Below, piece by piece: positions 6,493 to 18,431 of a DNA stretch of 64,000 nt. The notes below the pieces were generated by a model, which was given only the letters and a program-made list of their open reading frames with translations, made no database searches and was not told the DNA's origin. Location of the stretch: positions 1 to 64,000 of the forward strand of contig NZ_PKIE01000007.1 of assembly GCF_002860865.1 (NCBI RefSeq), read 5' to 3'. Both the position numbers and the translations under genes were made by a program. The stretch's first letter is position 1. The number at the start of each line of letters is the position of its first letter. The DNA comes from Streptococcus mitis (GTDB taxonomy: Bacteria > Bacillota > Bacilli > Lactobacillales > Streptococcaceae).

Positions 6493-8319
6493 TTAATTTT
6501 TTAATTCTGCTAAATCGTTGTTAGCAAGAGCTAATTCGACATCAGCACGGTAAGCTGCTTTTTCATCTTCTGTCCATTCATAGAATCGTCCCATTTCATC
6601 CAAAACTGGCTCTACGATGCTATCCAAACTATCACGCATAAAGAGCATATGATTGGTACGACGAAGAAGGAAGTCAACTGGGCTCAGAGCCAACTCATTG
6701 CGCATTGCATAGTGAAGTGACAATGTATCTGCCAAGCTGAGTCCTGGTGCTTGTTCCAAACTATGAGCAAGGGCAAAGACTTTCGGTGCATTTGAACCGT
6801 AAAGATTTGCTAGGTAATGAGCTTCCTTGCTATCCAAACCACGTGACACTCCAAGTTGCGCAAAGGCTTCGATTTCTGAGTCTACATTTGCTGGGTTCAA
6901 TTCCCCACCTGAAACAGGGTATGTCTTAGAGTTGATGAGTTTAAAGCTGCGGTCAAATTCTGCTTTGAGGATGTCAACCACGCGCTCCATAGCTCCTTCA
7001 GCCATCTTACGGTAGTCTGTGATTTTACCACCAGCAAGGGTCAAGAGACCATTATCATCTCGGTCCAAGCTCGAACCACGAGAAACTGCAGATGGGTCCA
7101 AATGTTTCTCAGAGGTACTGCTTTCAAGCTTGCTGACAGCAGACTCAACATCTTCACGCGTTTTTTCCTTAGAGAGATAAGATTCAACAGTTGCAATCAA
7201 GTTGTTAAAGCTTTCATCACTGATGGTTCCGTTATTTCCTCCATTGTAGTCAGAAGCGCTATTGCCTGCGATCAATGGACGAAGACCTGCCCAGCTGCTT
7301 TCAATATCATCAATGGTGATGTTGGCTTCTGGGAAGCGGTTGTTGACAATACCAAGTAGATAATCTACATCTTCCTGAGTCACTTTTGGATGTTCCAAAT
7401 CACCTGTGTAGTCTGTATCAGTTGTACCGAAGTAAGTCTTGTTTTCACGTGGGAGAACAAAGACCATACGGCCATCACCCAAACCTGTGTCAAAGTAAAC
7501 TGGCTGTGACACCTTGATCTTGCTTGAATCCACTACCAAGTGAACTCCCTTAGTTGGACGCATTTGTGAGAATTGTGTTCCCTTATTAGACAAATTGCGC
7601 ACCTTGTCACTCCAAGGACCTGTCGTATTGATAACCAGACGAGCCTTGATTTCAAAGACTTGGTCTGTCAAGAGATCACGAGCTACCACACCTGTAATCT
7701 TGCCACTTTCATCAAATAGGAAACCTTCTGCCTTCACGTGGTTGGCAATGAGGGCACCGTCTTGGTTAGCACGTTTGATATTTTCAATCACGAGACGCGC
7801 ATCGTTGTTACGGAAATCAAGGTAAACCCCGCCTCCTACCAAGCCTTCTTTCTTCAAGTTTGGCTGGCGTTCCAAGACTTCTTCCTTGCTCAAGACCTTA
7901 TTAGCAGCTGGCGTATTATTAACTCCTGCCAAAAGATCGTACAAGTCCATAGCTACTTTAAGACGGAAAAGGCTAAAAGTGGCTCCATCTTCGTCGTAAA
8001 CTGGCAAGAGCATTGGGTCTGGTTTTGGAATATGTGGAGCAATTTGTTGAACTACTGCACGTTCTGAAACCGTATCTGACACCACTTCTACGTCGAATTG
8101 TTTGAGGTAACGAAGACCTCCGTGAACCAATTTTGTTGAACGGCTAGATGTTCCTTCTGCGAAGTCCTGCATTTCAATCAAACCAGTATCTAGACCACTA
8201 GCTGCCGCCTGCAAGGCTACACCAGCACCTGTGATTCCTCCACCGATAATCAAGAGGTCCAAGGTACGTTCTTGCATTTTTTTAATTGATAATTCACGTG
8301 TTTTCTTTGAAAATTCCAT
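6493..8319 (-). CDS. glpO: Alpha-glycerophosphate oxidase
   Basis: 608 residues. An N-terminal FAD-binding Rossmann motif (IIGGGITGAGVALQ, residues 25-38) precedes a DAO-family fold. A region around residues 355-405 matches the extra insert that separates streptococcal GlpO oxidases from the shorter GlpD dehydrogenases. The enzyme oxidises glycerol 3-phosphate to dihydroxyacetone phosphate with O2, producing H2O2. It lies 41 nt downstream of glpK on the same strand. Confidence 0.93.
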   Translation of the reverse strand: MEFSKKTRELSIKKMQERTLDLLIIGGGITGAGVALQAAASGLDTGLIEMQDFAEGTSSRSTKLVHGGLRYLKQFDVEVVSDTVSERAVVQQIAPHIPKPDPMLLPVYDEDGATFSLFRLKVAMDLYDLLAGVNNTPAANKVLSKEEVLERQPNLKKEGLVGGGVYLDFRNNDARLVIENIKRANQDGALIANHVKAEGFLFDESGKITGVVARDLLTDQVFEIKARLVINTTGPWSDKVRNLSNKGTQFSQMRPTKGVHLVVDSSKIKVSQPVYFDTGLGDGRMVFVLPRENKTYFGTTDTDYTGDLEHPKVTQEDVDYLLGIVNNRFPEANITIDDIESSWAGLRPLIAGNSASDYNGGNNGTISDESFNNLIATVESYLSKEKTREDVESAVSKLESSTSEKHLDPSAVSRGSSLDRDDNGLLTLAGGKITDYRKMAEGAMERVVDILKAEFDRSFKLINSKTYPVSGGELNPANVDSEIEAFAQLGVSRGLDSKEAHYLANLYGSNAPKVFALAHSLEQAPGLSLADTLSLHYAMRNELALSPVDFLLRRTNHMLFMRDSLDSIVEPVLDEMGRFYEWTEDEKAAYRADVELALANNDLAELKN

Positions 8320-8360
8320 ATTTACACACTTTCTAACTAAGTCGCTCTATTCTTCCAATA

Positions 8361-9914
<1,554 letters not shown>

Positions 9915-9920
9915 CTAACT

Positions 9921-9945
9921 AGTATACAAAATAAAGCGCTTTCTC
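9921..9945 (-). promoter_or_regulatory. glpK promoter with cre-like CcpA site
   Basis: The minus-strand -10 is TATACT (9921-9926). The palindrome AAAGCGCTTT (9933-9942) lies in the -10/-35 interval, in the context GAGAAAGCGCTTTATT, close to the CcpA cre consensus. Binding there would block RNA polymerase, consistent with carbon catabolite repression of glycerol use. Confidence 0.6.
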
Positions 9946-10004
9946 GTTCATCAACTTTTTTTAATTTTTTAAAAAATGTGAGGAGATTGTGTGAATTTCA
10001 CAAA

Positions 10005-10028
10005 AAGGCCTGGGTTAACCAAGCCTTT
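10005..10028 (-). terminator. Terminator after the Mga-like regulator gene
   Basis: The minus strand reads AAAGGCTTGG-TTAA-CCCAGGCCTTTTTG, a stem with one mismatch followed by a T run, overlapping the last base of the stop codon. Confidence 0.65.
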
Positions 10029-11455
10029 TAGGTAAATAATAACTGACGAATCCCTGCCAAATCTTCCATATCCAAGTCGTTTTTTAAATAATAGACTGGG
10101 GTCTGTTCCTTCTTATGAATCGGGTTATTGGTAACCAGCAAATCATAATGCCGAGTTCGGTCATAGGCTTCAATGGTGATAAAACGATTGTATTCCAAAT
10201 ACCGTTTTAAAATAGCTGCCATCCTTGAAAAGACAAGAAAACCAGATGTCAAATCCAGACCAATCCGCATATGTTGGCCACCGTTTTCAGCCATATATTC
10301 GATTAACTGGAGCCATTCCCAGAGAATTTTCTTATCCAAATCCGTTCCTTGCTGAAAGGCAGGCAAGGCATGAAAAATCTCCTCTGCCGTTCCCTTAAAA
10401 TCATGTTCCATGAGTAAATATGGATGACGATTCTCTAACTGGTACTTGTAGCGATCCTGTAAGATATAGCCCTTGTATAGATAGACTTGAGCACAAAGCT
10501 GACTGAGTTCGTAGGTAACGTGATCCTCTGTATAATCCCCCAGCAACTCCTCCTTCTTCATTTCTTGAATCAATTGCGTCAGCAAATCTGCCAACTGCCC
10601 TCCAAAACCAAGAATATACTCCATAGTATGAAGAGGAAGAATACGATGAGATAGAAGGAAAGAGAAGAATATAATCATCTCCCCATCCTCAGTCCCTAGA
10701 GGAAGGTGTTGACCAGCAAAAAAGGACGGAGCCTTTCTCAACAAACGAAGGTAGAAAATATTGTCAAAATACCCTCGCATTTTCTCTTCTATCACTTGAA
10801 ACTGACAGGCATTGACACGGAGACGTTGTTGACTGATATGAGCCCAGAGAACCAAGTCCAATTTCTGCCCCGAAGACAAACTCGCACCGCAGATTTCTTC
10901 TAGTGTAGCAATCTCCTGTTTTCTCTCTGGTTTCTGCATGTGACCTTCCCACTCCTGACTGGACCAGACCTTACGGAAAAGACAGAAATAGAAATAGCGA
11001 ATCTGATGTTCTGGGCCTCGCCAACGGCCATTTTGGATGGATAAGTCAAATTCTGACAAAATCTGATTTAAACCAGCCAAGTGGCGGCCAAGCGTCGCCT
11101 CACTAATCATCAATTCTTGAGCCAGCTGATGGGCTAAAAACTGTTGGTGGTAGAGAAGATAAACAAGAATCTGGTATTTAACAGCATTCTCCAAAAACAA
11201 GCTCCGAATATCTCTCCCCTTGGTAGCTGGACCGATAGACAGACGCAGATTTTCATCTTCTAAGTGAATAGTCAGCTCTAAGCCACTATCCAAAGCCTTG
11301 TCATTGAGCAGGGTGACATATTTGGTTAGAGTTGCTTTTGAAAATCCTGTTTCCTCCATTACAGCCTTGACAATCGTCTGAGACTCTTGTAATAGAAAGG
11401 AAAGGATTGAAAATTGGCCAGATTCGGCCTTTTCCATCAAATCTCCTAAATACAT
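10028..11455 (-). CDS. Mga/AtxA-like PRD-type transcriptional regulator
   Basis: 475 residues. Two N-terminal helix-turn-helix regions are visible (residues 15-60, [17 protein letters not shown], and 105-145, [19 protein letters not shown]). A long helical middle section resembles PTS-regulation domains and the C-terminus is EIIB-like, the layout of Mga, the stand-alone virulence regulator of streptococci. It lies upstream of glpK on the same strand but has its own terminator. A role in the glp operon is possible but unproven. The start at 11455 follows GGGG with 6-nt spacing. MEKAES at 11437 is an alternative. Confidence 0.75.
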   Translation of the reverse strand: MYLGDLMEKAESGQFSILSFLLQESQTIVKAVMEETGFSKATLTKYVTLLNDKALDSGLELTIHLEDENLRLSIGPATKGRDIRSLFLENAVKYQILVYLLYHQQFLAHQLAQELMISEATLGRHLAGLNQILSEFDLSIQNGRWRGPEHQIRYFYFCLFRKVWSSQEWEGHMQKPERKQEIATLEEICGASLSSGQKLDLVLWAHISQQRLRVNACQFQVIEEKMRGYFDNIFYLRLLRKAPSFFAGQHLPLGTEDGEMIIFFSFLLSHRILPLHTMEYILGFGGQLADLLTQLIQEMKKEELLGDYTEDHVTYELSQLCAQVYLYKGYILQDRYKYQLENRHPYLLMEHDFKGTAEEIFHALPAFQQGTDLDKKILWEWLQLIEYMAENGGQHMRIGLDLTSGFLVFSRMAAILKRYLEYNRFITIEAYDRTRHYDLLVTNNPIHKKEQTPVYYLKNDLDMEDLAGIRQLLFT

Positions 11456-11604
11456 TTGTTACCCCTTTCATTTTCTACCTTAAGCATAGCATAAATCTTA
11501 CAAATGCTGAAATAATCTGTTTCTCTTTTTATTTTCATGCTGATTTCCTAGTCCATTATCCTGAAAATCAACAAACACACGGCTCCACCTTTGGGCATTT
11601 TTAT

Positions 11605-11612
11605 GCTAAAAT
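11605..11612 (+). promoter_or_regulatory. Extended -10 promoter of hslO, leaderless type
   Basis: The extended -10 is TGCTAAAAT, with its TAAAAT hexamer at 11607-11612. The hslO ATG begins at 11620, just where transcription should start. No Shine-Dalgarno exists between them, so the mRNA is probably leaderless. Confidence 0.55.
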
Positions 11613-11619
11613 AGTAGCT

Positions 11620-12492
11620 ATGGATAAAATTATTAAAACTATATCAGAAAGCGGAGCCTTTCGTGCTTTTGTCCTTGATAGCACAGAAACCGTCCGTACT
11701 GCTCAAGAAAAACACCAAACCCAAGCTAGCTCAACTGTAGCGCTTGGTCGAACTCTTATCGCCAGCCAGATTCTCGCAGCCAATGAAAAAGGGAATACCA
11801 AACTAACAGTTAAGGTACTGGGCTCTAGCTCTCTAGGTGCTATCATCACCGTTGCTGATACCAAAGGGAACGTCAAAGGCTACGTTCAAAATCCTGGTGT
11901 TGACATCAAAAAGACTGCAACTGGTGAAGTTCTAGTTGGACCTTTTGTTGGAAATGGTCAATTCCTCGTTATCACAGACTACGGTACTGGAAATCCTTAC
12001 AACTCTATGACTCCCCTTATCTCTGGGGAAATTGGTGAAGACCTTGCCTTTTACCTGACTGAAAGCCAACAAACGCCTTCAGCAGTCGGTCTCAATGTCC
12101 TTTTAGACGAGGAAGACAAGGTCAAGGTTGCAGGTGGTTTCCTAGTCCAAGTCTTACCAGGAGCCAAGGAAGAAGAGATTGCCCGTTTTGAGAAACGCAT
12201 CCAAGAAATGCCAGCTATCTCAACTCTTCTCGAAAGTGAAGACCATATCGAAGCCCTTCTCAAGGCTATCTACGGGGACGAGGCCTACAAGCGTCTTTCT
12301 GAAGAAGAAATTCGTTTCCAATGTGACTGTAGTCATGAACGCTTTATGAACGCTCTTGCCAGCCTTCCAAGCTCAGACTTACAGGAAATGAAAGAGGAAG
12401 ACCACGGGGCAGAAATCACTTGTCAATTCTGCCAAACTACTTACAACTTTGATGAAAACGACCTGGAGGAACTCATTCGTGACAAATCTTAA
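11620..12492 (+). CDS. hslO: Redox-regulated chaperone Hsp33
   Basis: 290 residues, starting [17 protein letters not shown] as in other Hsp33 proteins. The C-terminal zinc switch is complete: CDC near residue 235 and CQFC near residue 270, the four cysteines that release zinc and form disulfides under oxidative stress. Longer open frame upstream is noncoding. The start is fixed by homology pattern, and an extended -10 lies directly upstream, giving a likely leaderless mRNA. It overlaps dusB by 14 nt and is probably co-transcribed with it. Confidence 0.93.
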   Translation: MDKIIKTISESGAFRAFVLDSTETVRTAQEKHQTQASSTVALGRTLIASQILAANEKGNTKLTVKVLGSSSLGAIITVADTKGNVKGYVQNPGVDIKKTATGEVLVGPFVGNGQFLVITDYGTGNPYNSMTPLISGEIGEDLAFYLTESQQTPSAVGLNVLLDEEDKVKVAGGFLVQVLPGAKEEEIARFEKRIQEMPAISTLLESEDHIEALLKAIYGDEAYKRLSEEEIRFQCDCSHERFMNALASLPSSDLQEMKEEDHGAEITCQFCQTTYNFDENDLEELIRDKS

Positions 12493-13459
12493 TACACCCT
12501 TTATGATTGGCAATGTTGAGATTCCCAATCGTACCGTTTTAGCGCCTATGGCTGGCGTGACAAACTCAGCCTTTCGTACTATTGCAAAAGAGCTCGGAGC
12601 TGGACTCGTTGTCATGGAAATGGTCTCTGACAAGGGAATCCAATACAACAACGAAAAAACCCTGCACATGCTTCATATCGACGAAGGCGAAAACCCTGTC
12701 TCTATCCAACTATTTGGTAGTGACGAAGACAGCCTAGCACGCGCAGCAGAATTCATCCAAGAAAACACCAAAACCGATATCGTGGATATCAACATGGGCT
12801 GCCCAGTTAACAAAATCGTGAAGAACGAAGCTGGCGCTATGTGGCTCAAGGATCCAGATAAGATTTACTCTATCATCAACAAGGTCCAGTCTGTCCTTGA
12901 TATTCCACTTACTGTCAAGATGCGTACCGGCTGGGCCGACCCATCTCTGGCAGTTGAAAATGCCCTCGCTGCTGAAGCTGCAGGCGTTTCTGCCCTCGCC
13001 ATGCATGGCCGTACCCGCGAACAAATGTATACAGGTCATGCAGACCTTGAGACCTTACACGACGTAGCTCAAGCTTTGACCAAGATTCCATTTATCGCCA
13101 ACGGTGATATCCGTACTGTCCAAGAAGCCAAACAACGCATCGAAGAAGTCGGTGCTGATGCAGTCATGATCGGCCGCGCTGCCATGGGAAATCCTTACCT
13201 CTTCAACCAAATCAACCATTACTTTGAAACAGGAGAAATCCTACCTGATTTGACCTTTGAGGACAAGATGAAAATCGCCTACGAACATTTGAAACGCTTG
13301 ATTAACCTCAAAGGAGAAAACGTAGCAGTTCGTGAGTTCCGTGGCCTCGCTCCTCACTACCTCCGTGGAACATCTGGCGCTGCCAAACTCCGTGGAGCCA
13401 TTTCACAAGCTAGCACTCTGGCAGAGATTGAGGCTCTCTTGCAGTTGGATAAGGCTTAA
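12479..13459 (+). CDS. dusB: tRNA-dihydrouridine synthase B
   Basis: 326 residues from a GTG at 12479, supported by GGAGG 9 nt upstream inside the end of hslO. It is an FMN-binding TIM barrel with the family signature [13 protein letters not shown] and the catalytic cysteine in [11 protein letters not shown]. It reduces uridine to dihydrouridine in the D-loop of tRNAs. Its overlap with hslO indicates translational coupling. Confidence 0.93.
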   Translation: MTNLNTPFMIGNVEIPNRTVLAPMAGVTNSAFRTIAKELGAGLVVMEMVSDKGIQYNNEKTLHMLHIDEGENPVSIQLFGSDEDSLARAAEFIQENTKTDIVDINMGCPVNKIVKNEAGAMWLKDPDKIYSIINKVQSVLDIPLTVKMRTGWADPSLAVENALAAEAAGVSALAMHGRTREQMYTGHADLETLHDVAQALTKIPFIANGDIRTVQEAKQRIEEVGADAVMIGRAAMGNPYLFNQINHYFETGEILPDLTFEDKMKIAYEHLKRLINLKGENVAVREFRGLAPHYLRGTSGAAKLRGAISQASTLAEIEALLQLDKA

Positions 13460-13460
13460 A

Positions 13461-14012
13461 ATGGTTCATACTGCTCTACTGATTATCGATATGCAAAAAG
13501 CATTTGATAACCCTATCTGGGGAGAACGGAACAACTCTCAAGCTGAACAACAAGCATTGAGGGTACTGGCATACTTTCGTAAACACGCTCTTCCAGTCTT
13601 ACATGTTCAACACATATCTGACAATCCCCAGTCGCAATTTCATAACAAACAAAATCAGGAGTTTAAAAGTGGATTTGAACCAGTTGCTTCAGAACCTGTC
13701 TTTCAAAAAACGGTTAATAGTGCCTTTATTGGAACAAATCTTGAAACATATTTACGAAAAAATCAGATTTGTCATTTAGTCGTTGTTGGTTTGACGTTGC
13801 CTCATTGTGTGTCTACTACGACACGAATGGCAGCAAATCTTGGTTTTGAAGTCACTTTACTAGCAGATGCTACTGCCAGTTTTACCCTATCTAACAAAAA
13901 CGGTCAGGCCATCTCTCCTGAGACTATCCATGAGATTAATCTCCTTTCTCTACAAGATGAATTTGCTCAAATTCTTACTACAGAAGAATTTTTAACCCAA
14001 GTACAAGTATAA
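13461..14012 (+). CDS. Isochorismatase-family cysteine hydrolase
   Basis: 183 residues starting one base after the dusB stop. It has the cysteine hydrolase fold with the triad expected of the family: Asp10 in LLIIDMQ, a Lys in FQKTVNSAF, and the nucleophilic Cys in LPHCVSTT after the VVVGLT strand. Family members hydrolyse small amides such as nicotinamide or ureido compounds. The substrate here cannot be told from sequence. It is the third gene of the hslO-dusB unit and is followed by a strong terminator. Confidence 0.85.
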   Translation: MVHTALLIIDMQKAFDNPIWGERNNSQAEQQALRVLAYFRKHALPVLHVQHISDNPQSQFHNKQNQEFKSGFEPVASEPVFQKTVNSAFIGTNLETYLRKNQICHLVVVGLTLPHCVSTTTRMAANLGFEVTLLADATASFTLSNKNGQAISPETIHEINLLSLQDEFAQILTTEEFLTQVQV

Positions 14013-14015
14013 AAG

Positions 14016-14050
14016 AATCCGTCGACTCTTATTTGAGCTGACGGATTTTC
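14016..14050. terminator. Bidirectional terminator between convergent genes
   Basis: AATCCGTC (14016-14023) pairs with GACGGATT (14040-14047), with T runs on both strands. It ends the hslO-dusB-hydrolase unit. The lipoprotein gene converges on it from the right. Confidence 0.8.
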
Positions 14051-14082
14051 TTTGATTGTAAAAATTCAAATACTGAGAGCTA

Positions 14083-14736
14083 TTATTGACTCAAAGCAAC
14101 ACTGGAAACCTTACCATCCGCTCCTGTTGTAATTTGGATGATTTTTCCTCCACCAATTTTGGCATTATACTTACCACCATCAAGAGTATAAGAGTAGCCT
14201 CTGATAGAGTAATTTTCTTTCTTTCCATCAGCAGATTCTACTGTAAATTGACCACCTGATGAAACTGTGATGGTTTCGCTATTTTCTCCCTTCCAGTTGC
14301 CAGCTGCTGCTGAGAAATCACCGTCTACCATGGTTAAAACACCCTTGTAGCGTTTATTTTGCTCTGCTTGTTTGTCTTGAAGTTTGCGGTCAGTTGTAGG
14401 ATCATAGCTTGATTGGTTAGACTGGGTTTGAGGAGCCTGTTGATTAGACACCTCTTGACCTTGTCTTTGCTCTGGTGCAGGTGTTGCTGGTGATGATGTT
14501 GTAGTTGCTGCAGACTGGTCAGTAGACGCCTTGGCCTTTTCAGATGAAACTGAACTTGAGGACTTCTGAGTCTTGCTTTCTTTGCTAGCAGAAGCTGCTT
14601 TAGAACTTGATGATTGGCTTGTCTTAGCAGAACTGCTTGCTTGAGTTGTTTCCTTTTTATTTCCACAAGCTCCCAATAGCAAGGTAGAAGCCAATACAGT
14701 TGCTGCCATCAATTTGATATAGGTTTTCTTTTTCAT
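14083..14736 (-). CDS. Secreted lipoprotein with Ser/Ala/Gln-rich linker and DUF6287-like end
   Basis: 217 residues from ATG 14736 (RBS GGAG with 7-nt spacing). It has a lipoprotein signal peptide with lipobox LLGAC, a low-complexity linker of about 100 residues rich in S, K, T, Q and A, and a C-terminal globular domain of about 85 residues (YKGVLTMVDGDF...GNWKGE...) resembling the DUF6287 family. The linker should pass the C-terminal domain through the cell wall. Function is unknown. The gene is alone between terminators. Confidence 0.75.
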   Translation of the reverse strand: MKKKTYIKLMAATVLASTLLLGACGNKKETTQASSSAKTSQSSSSKAASASKESKTQKSSSSVSSEKAKASTDQSAATTTSSPATPAPEQRQGQEVSNQQAPQTQSNQSSYDPTTDRKLQDKQAEQNKRYKGVLTMVDGDFSAAAGNWKGENSETITVSSGGQFTVESADGKKENYSIRGYSYTLDGGKYNAKIGGGKIIQITTGADGKVSSVALSQ

Positions 14737-14974
14737 TTTTCTACTCCTTTGTAATGTTTTAGAAATATAAAGAAATCTTTTTGTAATATAATTGTAACAC
14801 TGCATTTTAAACATGTCAACAATTTATCTAAACTATTTTAAAAATCTTAAATACTTTAGATACATTTACTCCTCCTACTCTTCTATTCGTAATAAAATAG
14901 AAAAACAGGAGATTTTTCTATTAAAAATTTGAATTTGTTTTGTGTAATCGCTTAAAACTTTAAGTACAAAGGAA

Positions 14975-14980
14975 TATAAT
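14975..14980 (+). promoter_or_regulatory. -10 element before the interrupted membrane-protein gene
   Basis: A consensus TATAAT (14975-14980) lies about 33 nt before ATG 15014, with a weak -35. An AGGAGGTG ribosome binding site follows. Confidence 0.5.
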
Positions 14981-15013
14981 AACATTGAAATAGAATATAG
15001 GAGGTGCATTCTT

Positions 15014-15244
15014 ATGCTAAATAAGTATTATAAGTATCTTCCTTGAGTGATTTTGGGAGCTTTCTGTTCTTATCAGTCTGCAGTTCGCTACGCTCAGACT
15101 ACATTTGATTTATTTTACCTAATAACCATTTTTATGATTGTAGATATAGCTTTATTGTACTTACATGAAACCTATTTAAAATATAAATACAAAGATTTAT
15201 TCATTCGCATCATGAGCAATTCTAAGAAAAATAGCCATCCCTAA
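15014..15244 (+). pseudogene. Small membrane protein gene interrupted by an in-frame TGA
   Basis: From ATG 15014, with a strong AGGAGGTG site, the frame reads MLNKYYKYLP and then TGA at 15044. It continues for 65 codons with one clear hydrophobic segment (FDLFYLITIFMIVDIALLYL) and a basic tail ending KKNSHP. A TGG-to-TGA change would explain it. A GTG directly after the stop could allow a shorter protein by re-initiation. I do not recognise the family. Confidence 0.5.
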
Positions 15245-15285
15245 AACAGTCGCAACAGCAAAGCAAACTAATAAAGGCAAACAAA

Positions 15286-15317
15286 GAGGTCGGGAACTTT
15301 GTCCCGACCTCGTTTTT
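15286..15317. terminator. Terminator at the clpC 3' end
   Basis: A 10-bp perfect stem, GAGGTCGGGA (15286-15295) with TCCCGACCTC (15302-15311), starts 4 nt after the clpC stop codon. T-rich sequence follows on both strands. Confidence 0.85.
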
Positions 15318-17748
15318 ATGCAATATCAAATTTTAACTGGCCTGCTTTAACACCAATCTTAAGTGTGCTGCCTGCCTCTAATTCTCCCTTGAGAAGAAGC
15401 TCTGCCAACTTGTCTTCCACTTCTGTTTGCAATGTTCTGCGAAGTGGACGGGCTCCCATCTCTGGGTCATATCCTTGATTTGCCAACAATTTCAGTGCTG
15501 AAGCTTGTAATTTCAAGTCAATGCCTTTTTCAGCCAAACTTGCCACTAAAGGTTTGACCATAATCTTCACTACTTCCTGCATATGATCGCTAGACAGGCT
15601 ATGGAAGACCACCTTTTCATCAATACGGTTAATAAATTCAGGTCTATAAGCCTTTTTCAACTCTTCAAACATGCGTTTTTCCATATTTTCCTGGTCAAAA
15701 CGAATATCCTTAGCCCCAAAACCAACAGTCTTATCATCACGAAGGGCAGTCGCACCTAGGTTTGATGTCATGATGATAATGGTATTTGAAAAATCGACCT
15801 TGCGTCCCTTGCTATCTGTCAAGACACCGTCATCCAGAACCTGCAAGAGAACATTAAAGATATCTGGATGGGCCTTCTCTACCTCGTCAAAGAGGAGAAC
15901 AGAGTATGGTTTGTTGCGAACCTTCTCGGTCAACTCCCCACCTTCTTCATAACCCACATAGCCCGGAGGAGCTCCGTTGAGACGACTGGCTGCAAATTTC
16001 TCCATATACTCACTCATATCAAAGCGGATAAGGGCTGATTCGTCATCAAAAAGAACTTCTGCTAGAGCCTTGGCTAATTCAGTTTTTCCGACACCTGTGG
16101 GTCCTAGGAACATAAAGGAACCAATCGGACGCTTGTGACTGCGAATCCCTGACTGATTGCGGCGAATGGCACGGCTAATGCTTGAAACTGCTTGATCTTG
16201 ACCGATGACACGTTTGTGCAATTCAGCTTCCAGATTCAGGTATTTCTTAGCGTCAGTCTGAGTCAGTTTTTGGACTGGAATACCTGACAAGCGACTCAAG
16301 GTGGTCAAAATATCAGACTCTGTCACCAAGTCTTTATAGACAGGCACTTTCTCTTCTTTTGCGATTAGCTGGGCTGCCTGTTTCCACTTGCCATCCATCA
16401 AGGCCTTGTCAGCTGGACTCAAACCTGAATCGTCTGCTTTTACATGCTTTGCCTTATTTTGCACTGTTGCCGCTGCTTCATCCAAGAGGTCGATAGCAGA
16501 GTCTGGCAAGTGACGGCTAGTCAAGTAACGATGCGCCATCTTGACAGCTGTTTCGACCGCTTCATCTGTGATTTGCACACGGTGATGTTTCTCATAAGTC
16601 GCCTTCAAGCCTTGCAAAATGGCCATACTGTCGGCCACACTTGGCTCTTCAATCGTCACTTTGGCGAAACGACGAGAAAGGGCCGCATCTTTTTCGATGT
16701 GTTTTTGATATTCTTCCTGAGTGGTCGCACCAACCGTTCTCAAGGTTCCACGCGCCAAGGCTGGCTTCAAGATATTGGCCGCATCCAGAGTCGAATCAAT
16801 CCCGCTCCCAGAACCCATGATAGTGTGAAGTTCATCGATAAAGAGGATGACTTGGCCATCTTCTTCAATATCCTTGATGATATTGTTCATGCGTTCTTCA
16901 AAGTCACCACGGAAGCGTGTCCCTGCAACGACATTCATCAAATCAAGCTCTAACACGCGCATCTTAGCCATTTCCACAGGCACATCACCACTAGCAATAC
17001 GCTGGGCAAGACCAAGCGCCAGAGCTGTTTTCCCGACACCAGCATCCCCAACCAAGACAGGATTATTCTTTGTCTTCCTACTCAAGATTTGAATCATACG
17101 CGAGATTTCCTTGTCCCGACCGATGACTGGTTCTAACTTGCCAGAACGCGCTTGCTCTGTCAAATCATGCGTATAGTCCTCGAGACCACCACTCGGAGTC
17201 TGGGGCATGCCCATCATATTAGCCATAGAATTTTGCTTGTCAGCTACTGTACGATGACGTTGGCGTAAAGCCTTGAGGTCTTCACGAGTCCAACCTGCAC
17301 GTTCTTCTAGATTTCGACGTAGGGCAGCAATCTTGACCTGATCTTTCTTGTCTTCATAAGAAAAACCAGCCCTCTCCAAGATACGAGTCGCCAAGGCATT
17401 TCCATCATGCAAAATCGCATAAAGGACGTGCTCTGTCCCTAGCACCTTAGCATGGACCACTGACGCCACATACTCTGCTTCATCAAAAAGGACCCGCAAA
17501 CGATGGGAGAACGGCAATTCCGTATAGGTTTCATCCTTGCTATAGTCCGTTTCAGTCAGTTCCAAAGCGACTTCTTCTAAACGATCCATCTCATATGGAT
17601 AATCATTTAAAGTCGCCCCTGCCACACTATAACTGTGATTGGACATGGCAATCAACAAGTGCCAAGACTCTAGGTAACGAGCTCCAAAATGGCCAGCCAC
17701 CATGTAGGCACTTTCGATACATTCATTCAATGCTTTTGAATAGTTCAT
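15316..17748 (-). CDS. clpC: ATP-dependent Clp protease ATP-binding subunit ClpC
   Basis: 810 residues. It has an N-terminal Clp-N double repeat (1-140), a first AAA+ domain with Walker A GDAGVGKT (234-241) and Walker B ILFIDELH (301-308), a short middle region, and a second AAA+ domain with Walker A GPTGVGKT (549-556). It unfolds proteins for degradation by ClpP. It sits 1 nt after ctsR in one operon, as in other low-GC Gram-positives, but no mcsA/mcsB genes are present, as is usual in streptococci. Confidence 0.96.
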   Translation of the reverse strand: MNYSKALNECIESAYMVAGHFGARYLESWHLLIAMSNHSYSVAGATLNDYPYEMDRLEEVALELTETDYSKDETYTELPFSHRLRVLFDEAEYVASVVHAKVLGTEHVLYAILHDGNALATRILERAGFSYEDKKDQVKIAALRRNLEERAGWTREDLKALRQRHRTVADKQNSMANMMGMPQTPSGGLEDYTHDLTEQARSGKLEPVIGRDKEISRMIQILSRKTKNNPVLVGDAGVGKTALALGLAQRIASGDVPVEMAKMRVLELDLMNVVAGTRFRGDFEERMNNIIKDIEEDGQVILFIDELHTIMGSGSGIDSTLDAANILKPALARGTLRTVGATTQEEYQKHIEKDAALSRRFAKVTIEEPSVADSMAILQGLKATYEKHHRVQITDEAVETAVKMAHRYLTSRHLPDSAIDLLDEAAATVQNKAKHVKADDSGLSPADKALMDGKWKQAAQLIAKEEKVPVYKDLVTESDILTTLSRLSGIPVQKLTQTDAKKYLNLEAELHKRVIGQDQAVSSISRAIRRNQSGIRSHKRPIGSFMFLGPTGVGKTELAKALAEVLFDDESALIRFDMSEYMEKFAASRLNGAPPGYVGYEEGGELTEKVRNKPYSVLLFDEVEKAHPDIFNVLLQVLDDGVLTDSKGRKVDFSNTIIIMTSNLGATALRDDKTVGFGAKDIRFDQENMEKRMFEELKKAYRPEFINRIDEKVVFHSLSSDHMQEVVKIMVKPLVASLAEKGIDLKLQASALKLLANQGYDPEMGARPLRRTLQTEVEDKLAELLLKGELEAGSTLKIGVKAGQLKFDIA

Positions 17749-17749
17749 C

Positions 17750-18208
17750 TTACTTCCCTTTTCTATCTACCTCTTGTATGACCTGTCGTAGCATGTTTGC
17801 ACGAAGAACTGGAGCTTCTTCTCCTAGAACGCGATCCAAAGCTACTGATACTAGCAAATTCATCTCCTGCTTGGTCATCAATTCCTGCTCAACCAAAAGC
17901 TGTAGAATATCCTCATAAATTTCTTGACTGACCCGCTCACCAATTGAGTAAAGTAGCTCCCTGAGCATTTCATGATGACTAGAAAACTCAATCCGTCCTA
18001 TACGAATGTAGCCTCCGCCACCACGCTTACTTTCAACCAAGTAGCCTCTACTTTCCGTAAAGCGTGTCTTGATCACATAGTTAATTTGACTAGGAACAAC
18101 CTGAAAGGTATCCGCCAACTGACTCCGTTGCAACTCCACAATTCCAGATTGATCTAAAATCGCCTTGATGTAGGCCTCAATATGATCCGATGTATTTTTA
18201 AATCTCAT
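17750..18208 (-). CDS. ctsR: Heat-shock repressor CtsR
   Basis: 152 residues. The N-terminal winged helix-turn-helix includes the glycine-rich wing ESKRGGGGYIRIGRI (residues 58-72) that binds the operator minor groove and senses heat. It represses its own operon, and in the family also clp genes elsewhere. A CtsR box lies 25 nt upstream of its start codon, showing autoregulation. Confidence 0.95.
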   Translation of the reverse strand: MRFKNTSDHIEAYIKAILDQSGIVELQRSQLADTFQVVPSQINYVIKTRFTESRGYLVESKRGGGGYIRIGRIEFSSHHEMLRELLYSIGERVSQEIYEDILQLLVEQELMTKQEMNLLVSVALDRVLGEEAPVLRANMLRQVIQEVDRKGK

Positions 18209-18233
18209 TACAAACCCACCTCTCTCTTTAAAC

Positions 18234-18279
18234 CTTGACTATCTTTGACTATACTATCATTTAACACTCTATAAGTCAA
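18234..18279 (-). promoter_or_regulatory. ctsR promoter with CtsR heptad operator
   Basis: The minus-strand -35 TTGACT (18274-18279) and -10 TAGTAT (18251-18256) are separated by 17 nt. Immediately downstream is AGTCAAAGATAGTCAAG (18234-18250), a tandem heptad fitting the CtsR consensus RGTCAAANANRGTCAAA. The operator covers the expected transcription start. Confidence 0.88.
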
Positions 18280-18356
18280 ATTTTTAGGGCTCAGCCCTTG
18301 AAAATACTGACTTTCTTTAAAAACATTTAGTCATTAAATCGCTTTAGTTTTTCTTG

Positions 18357-18381
18357 AAAGTTCCTAAAAAAGTCCACAAAA
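18357..18381. repeat. attL core of the satellite
   Basis: AAAGTTCCTAAAAAAGTCC followed by ACAAAA matches the repeat at 30331-30355 with one difference (C for T at the eighth base). Its start lies about 75 nt upstream of the ctsR -35 element. Confidence 0.85.
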
Positions 18382-18431
18382 AAGAGCCCTGAAAAGGGCG
18401 CAATATTGACGAGTTCAGCAGGCAAGAAACT

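Noticed and set aside
7438-8300. CACGTG-containing sites in glpO as parS candidates
   Set aside because: Their flanks do not match GTTTCACGTGAAAC on both sides.
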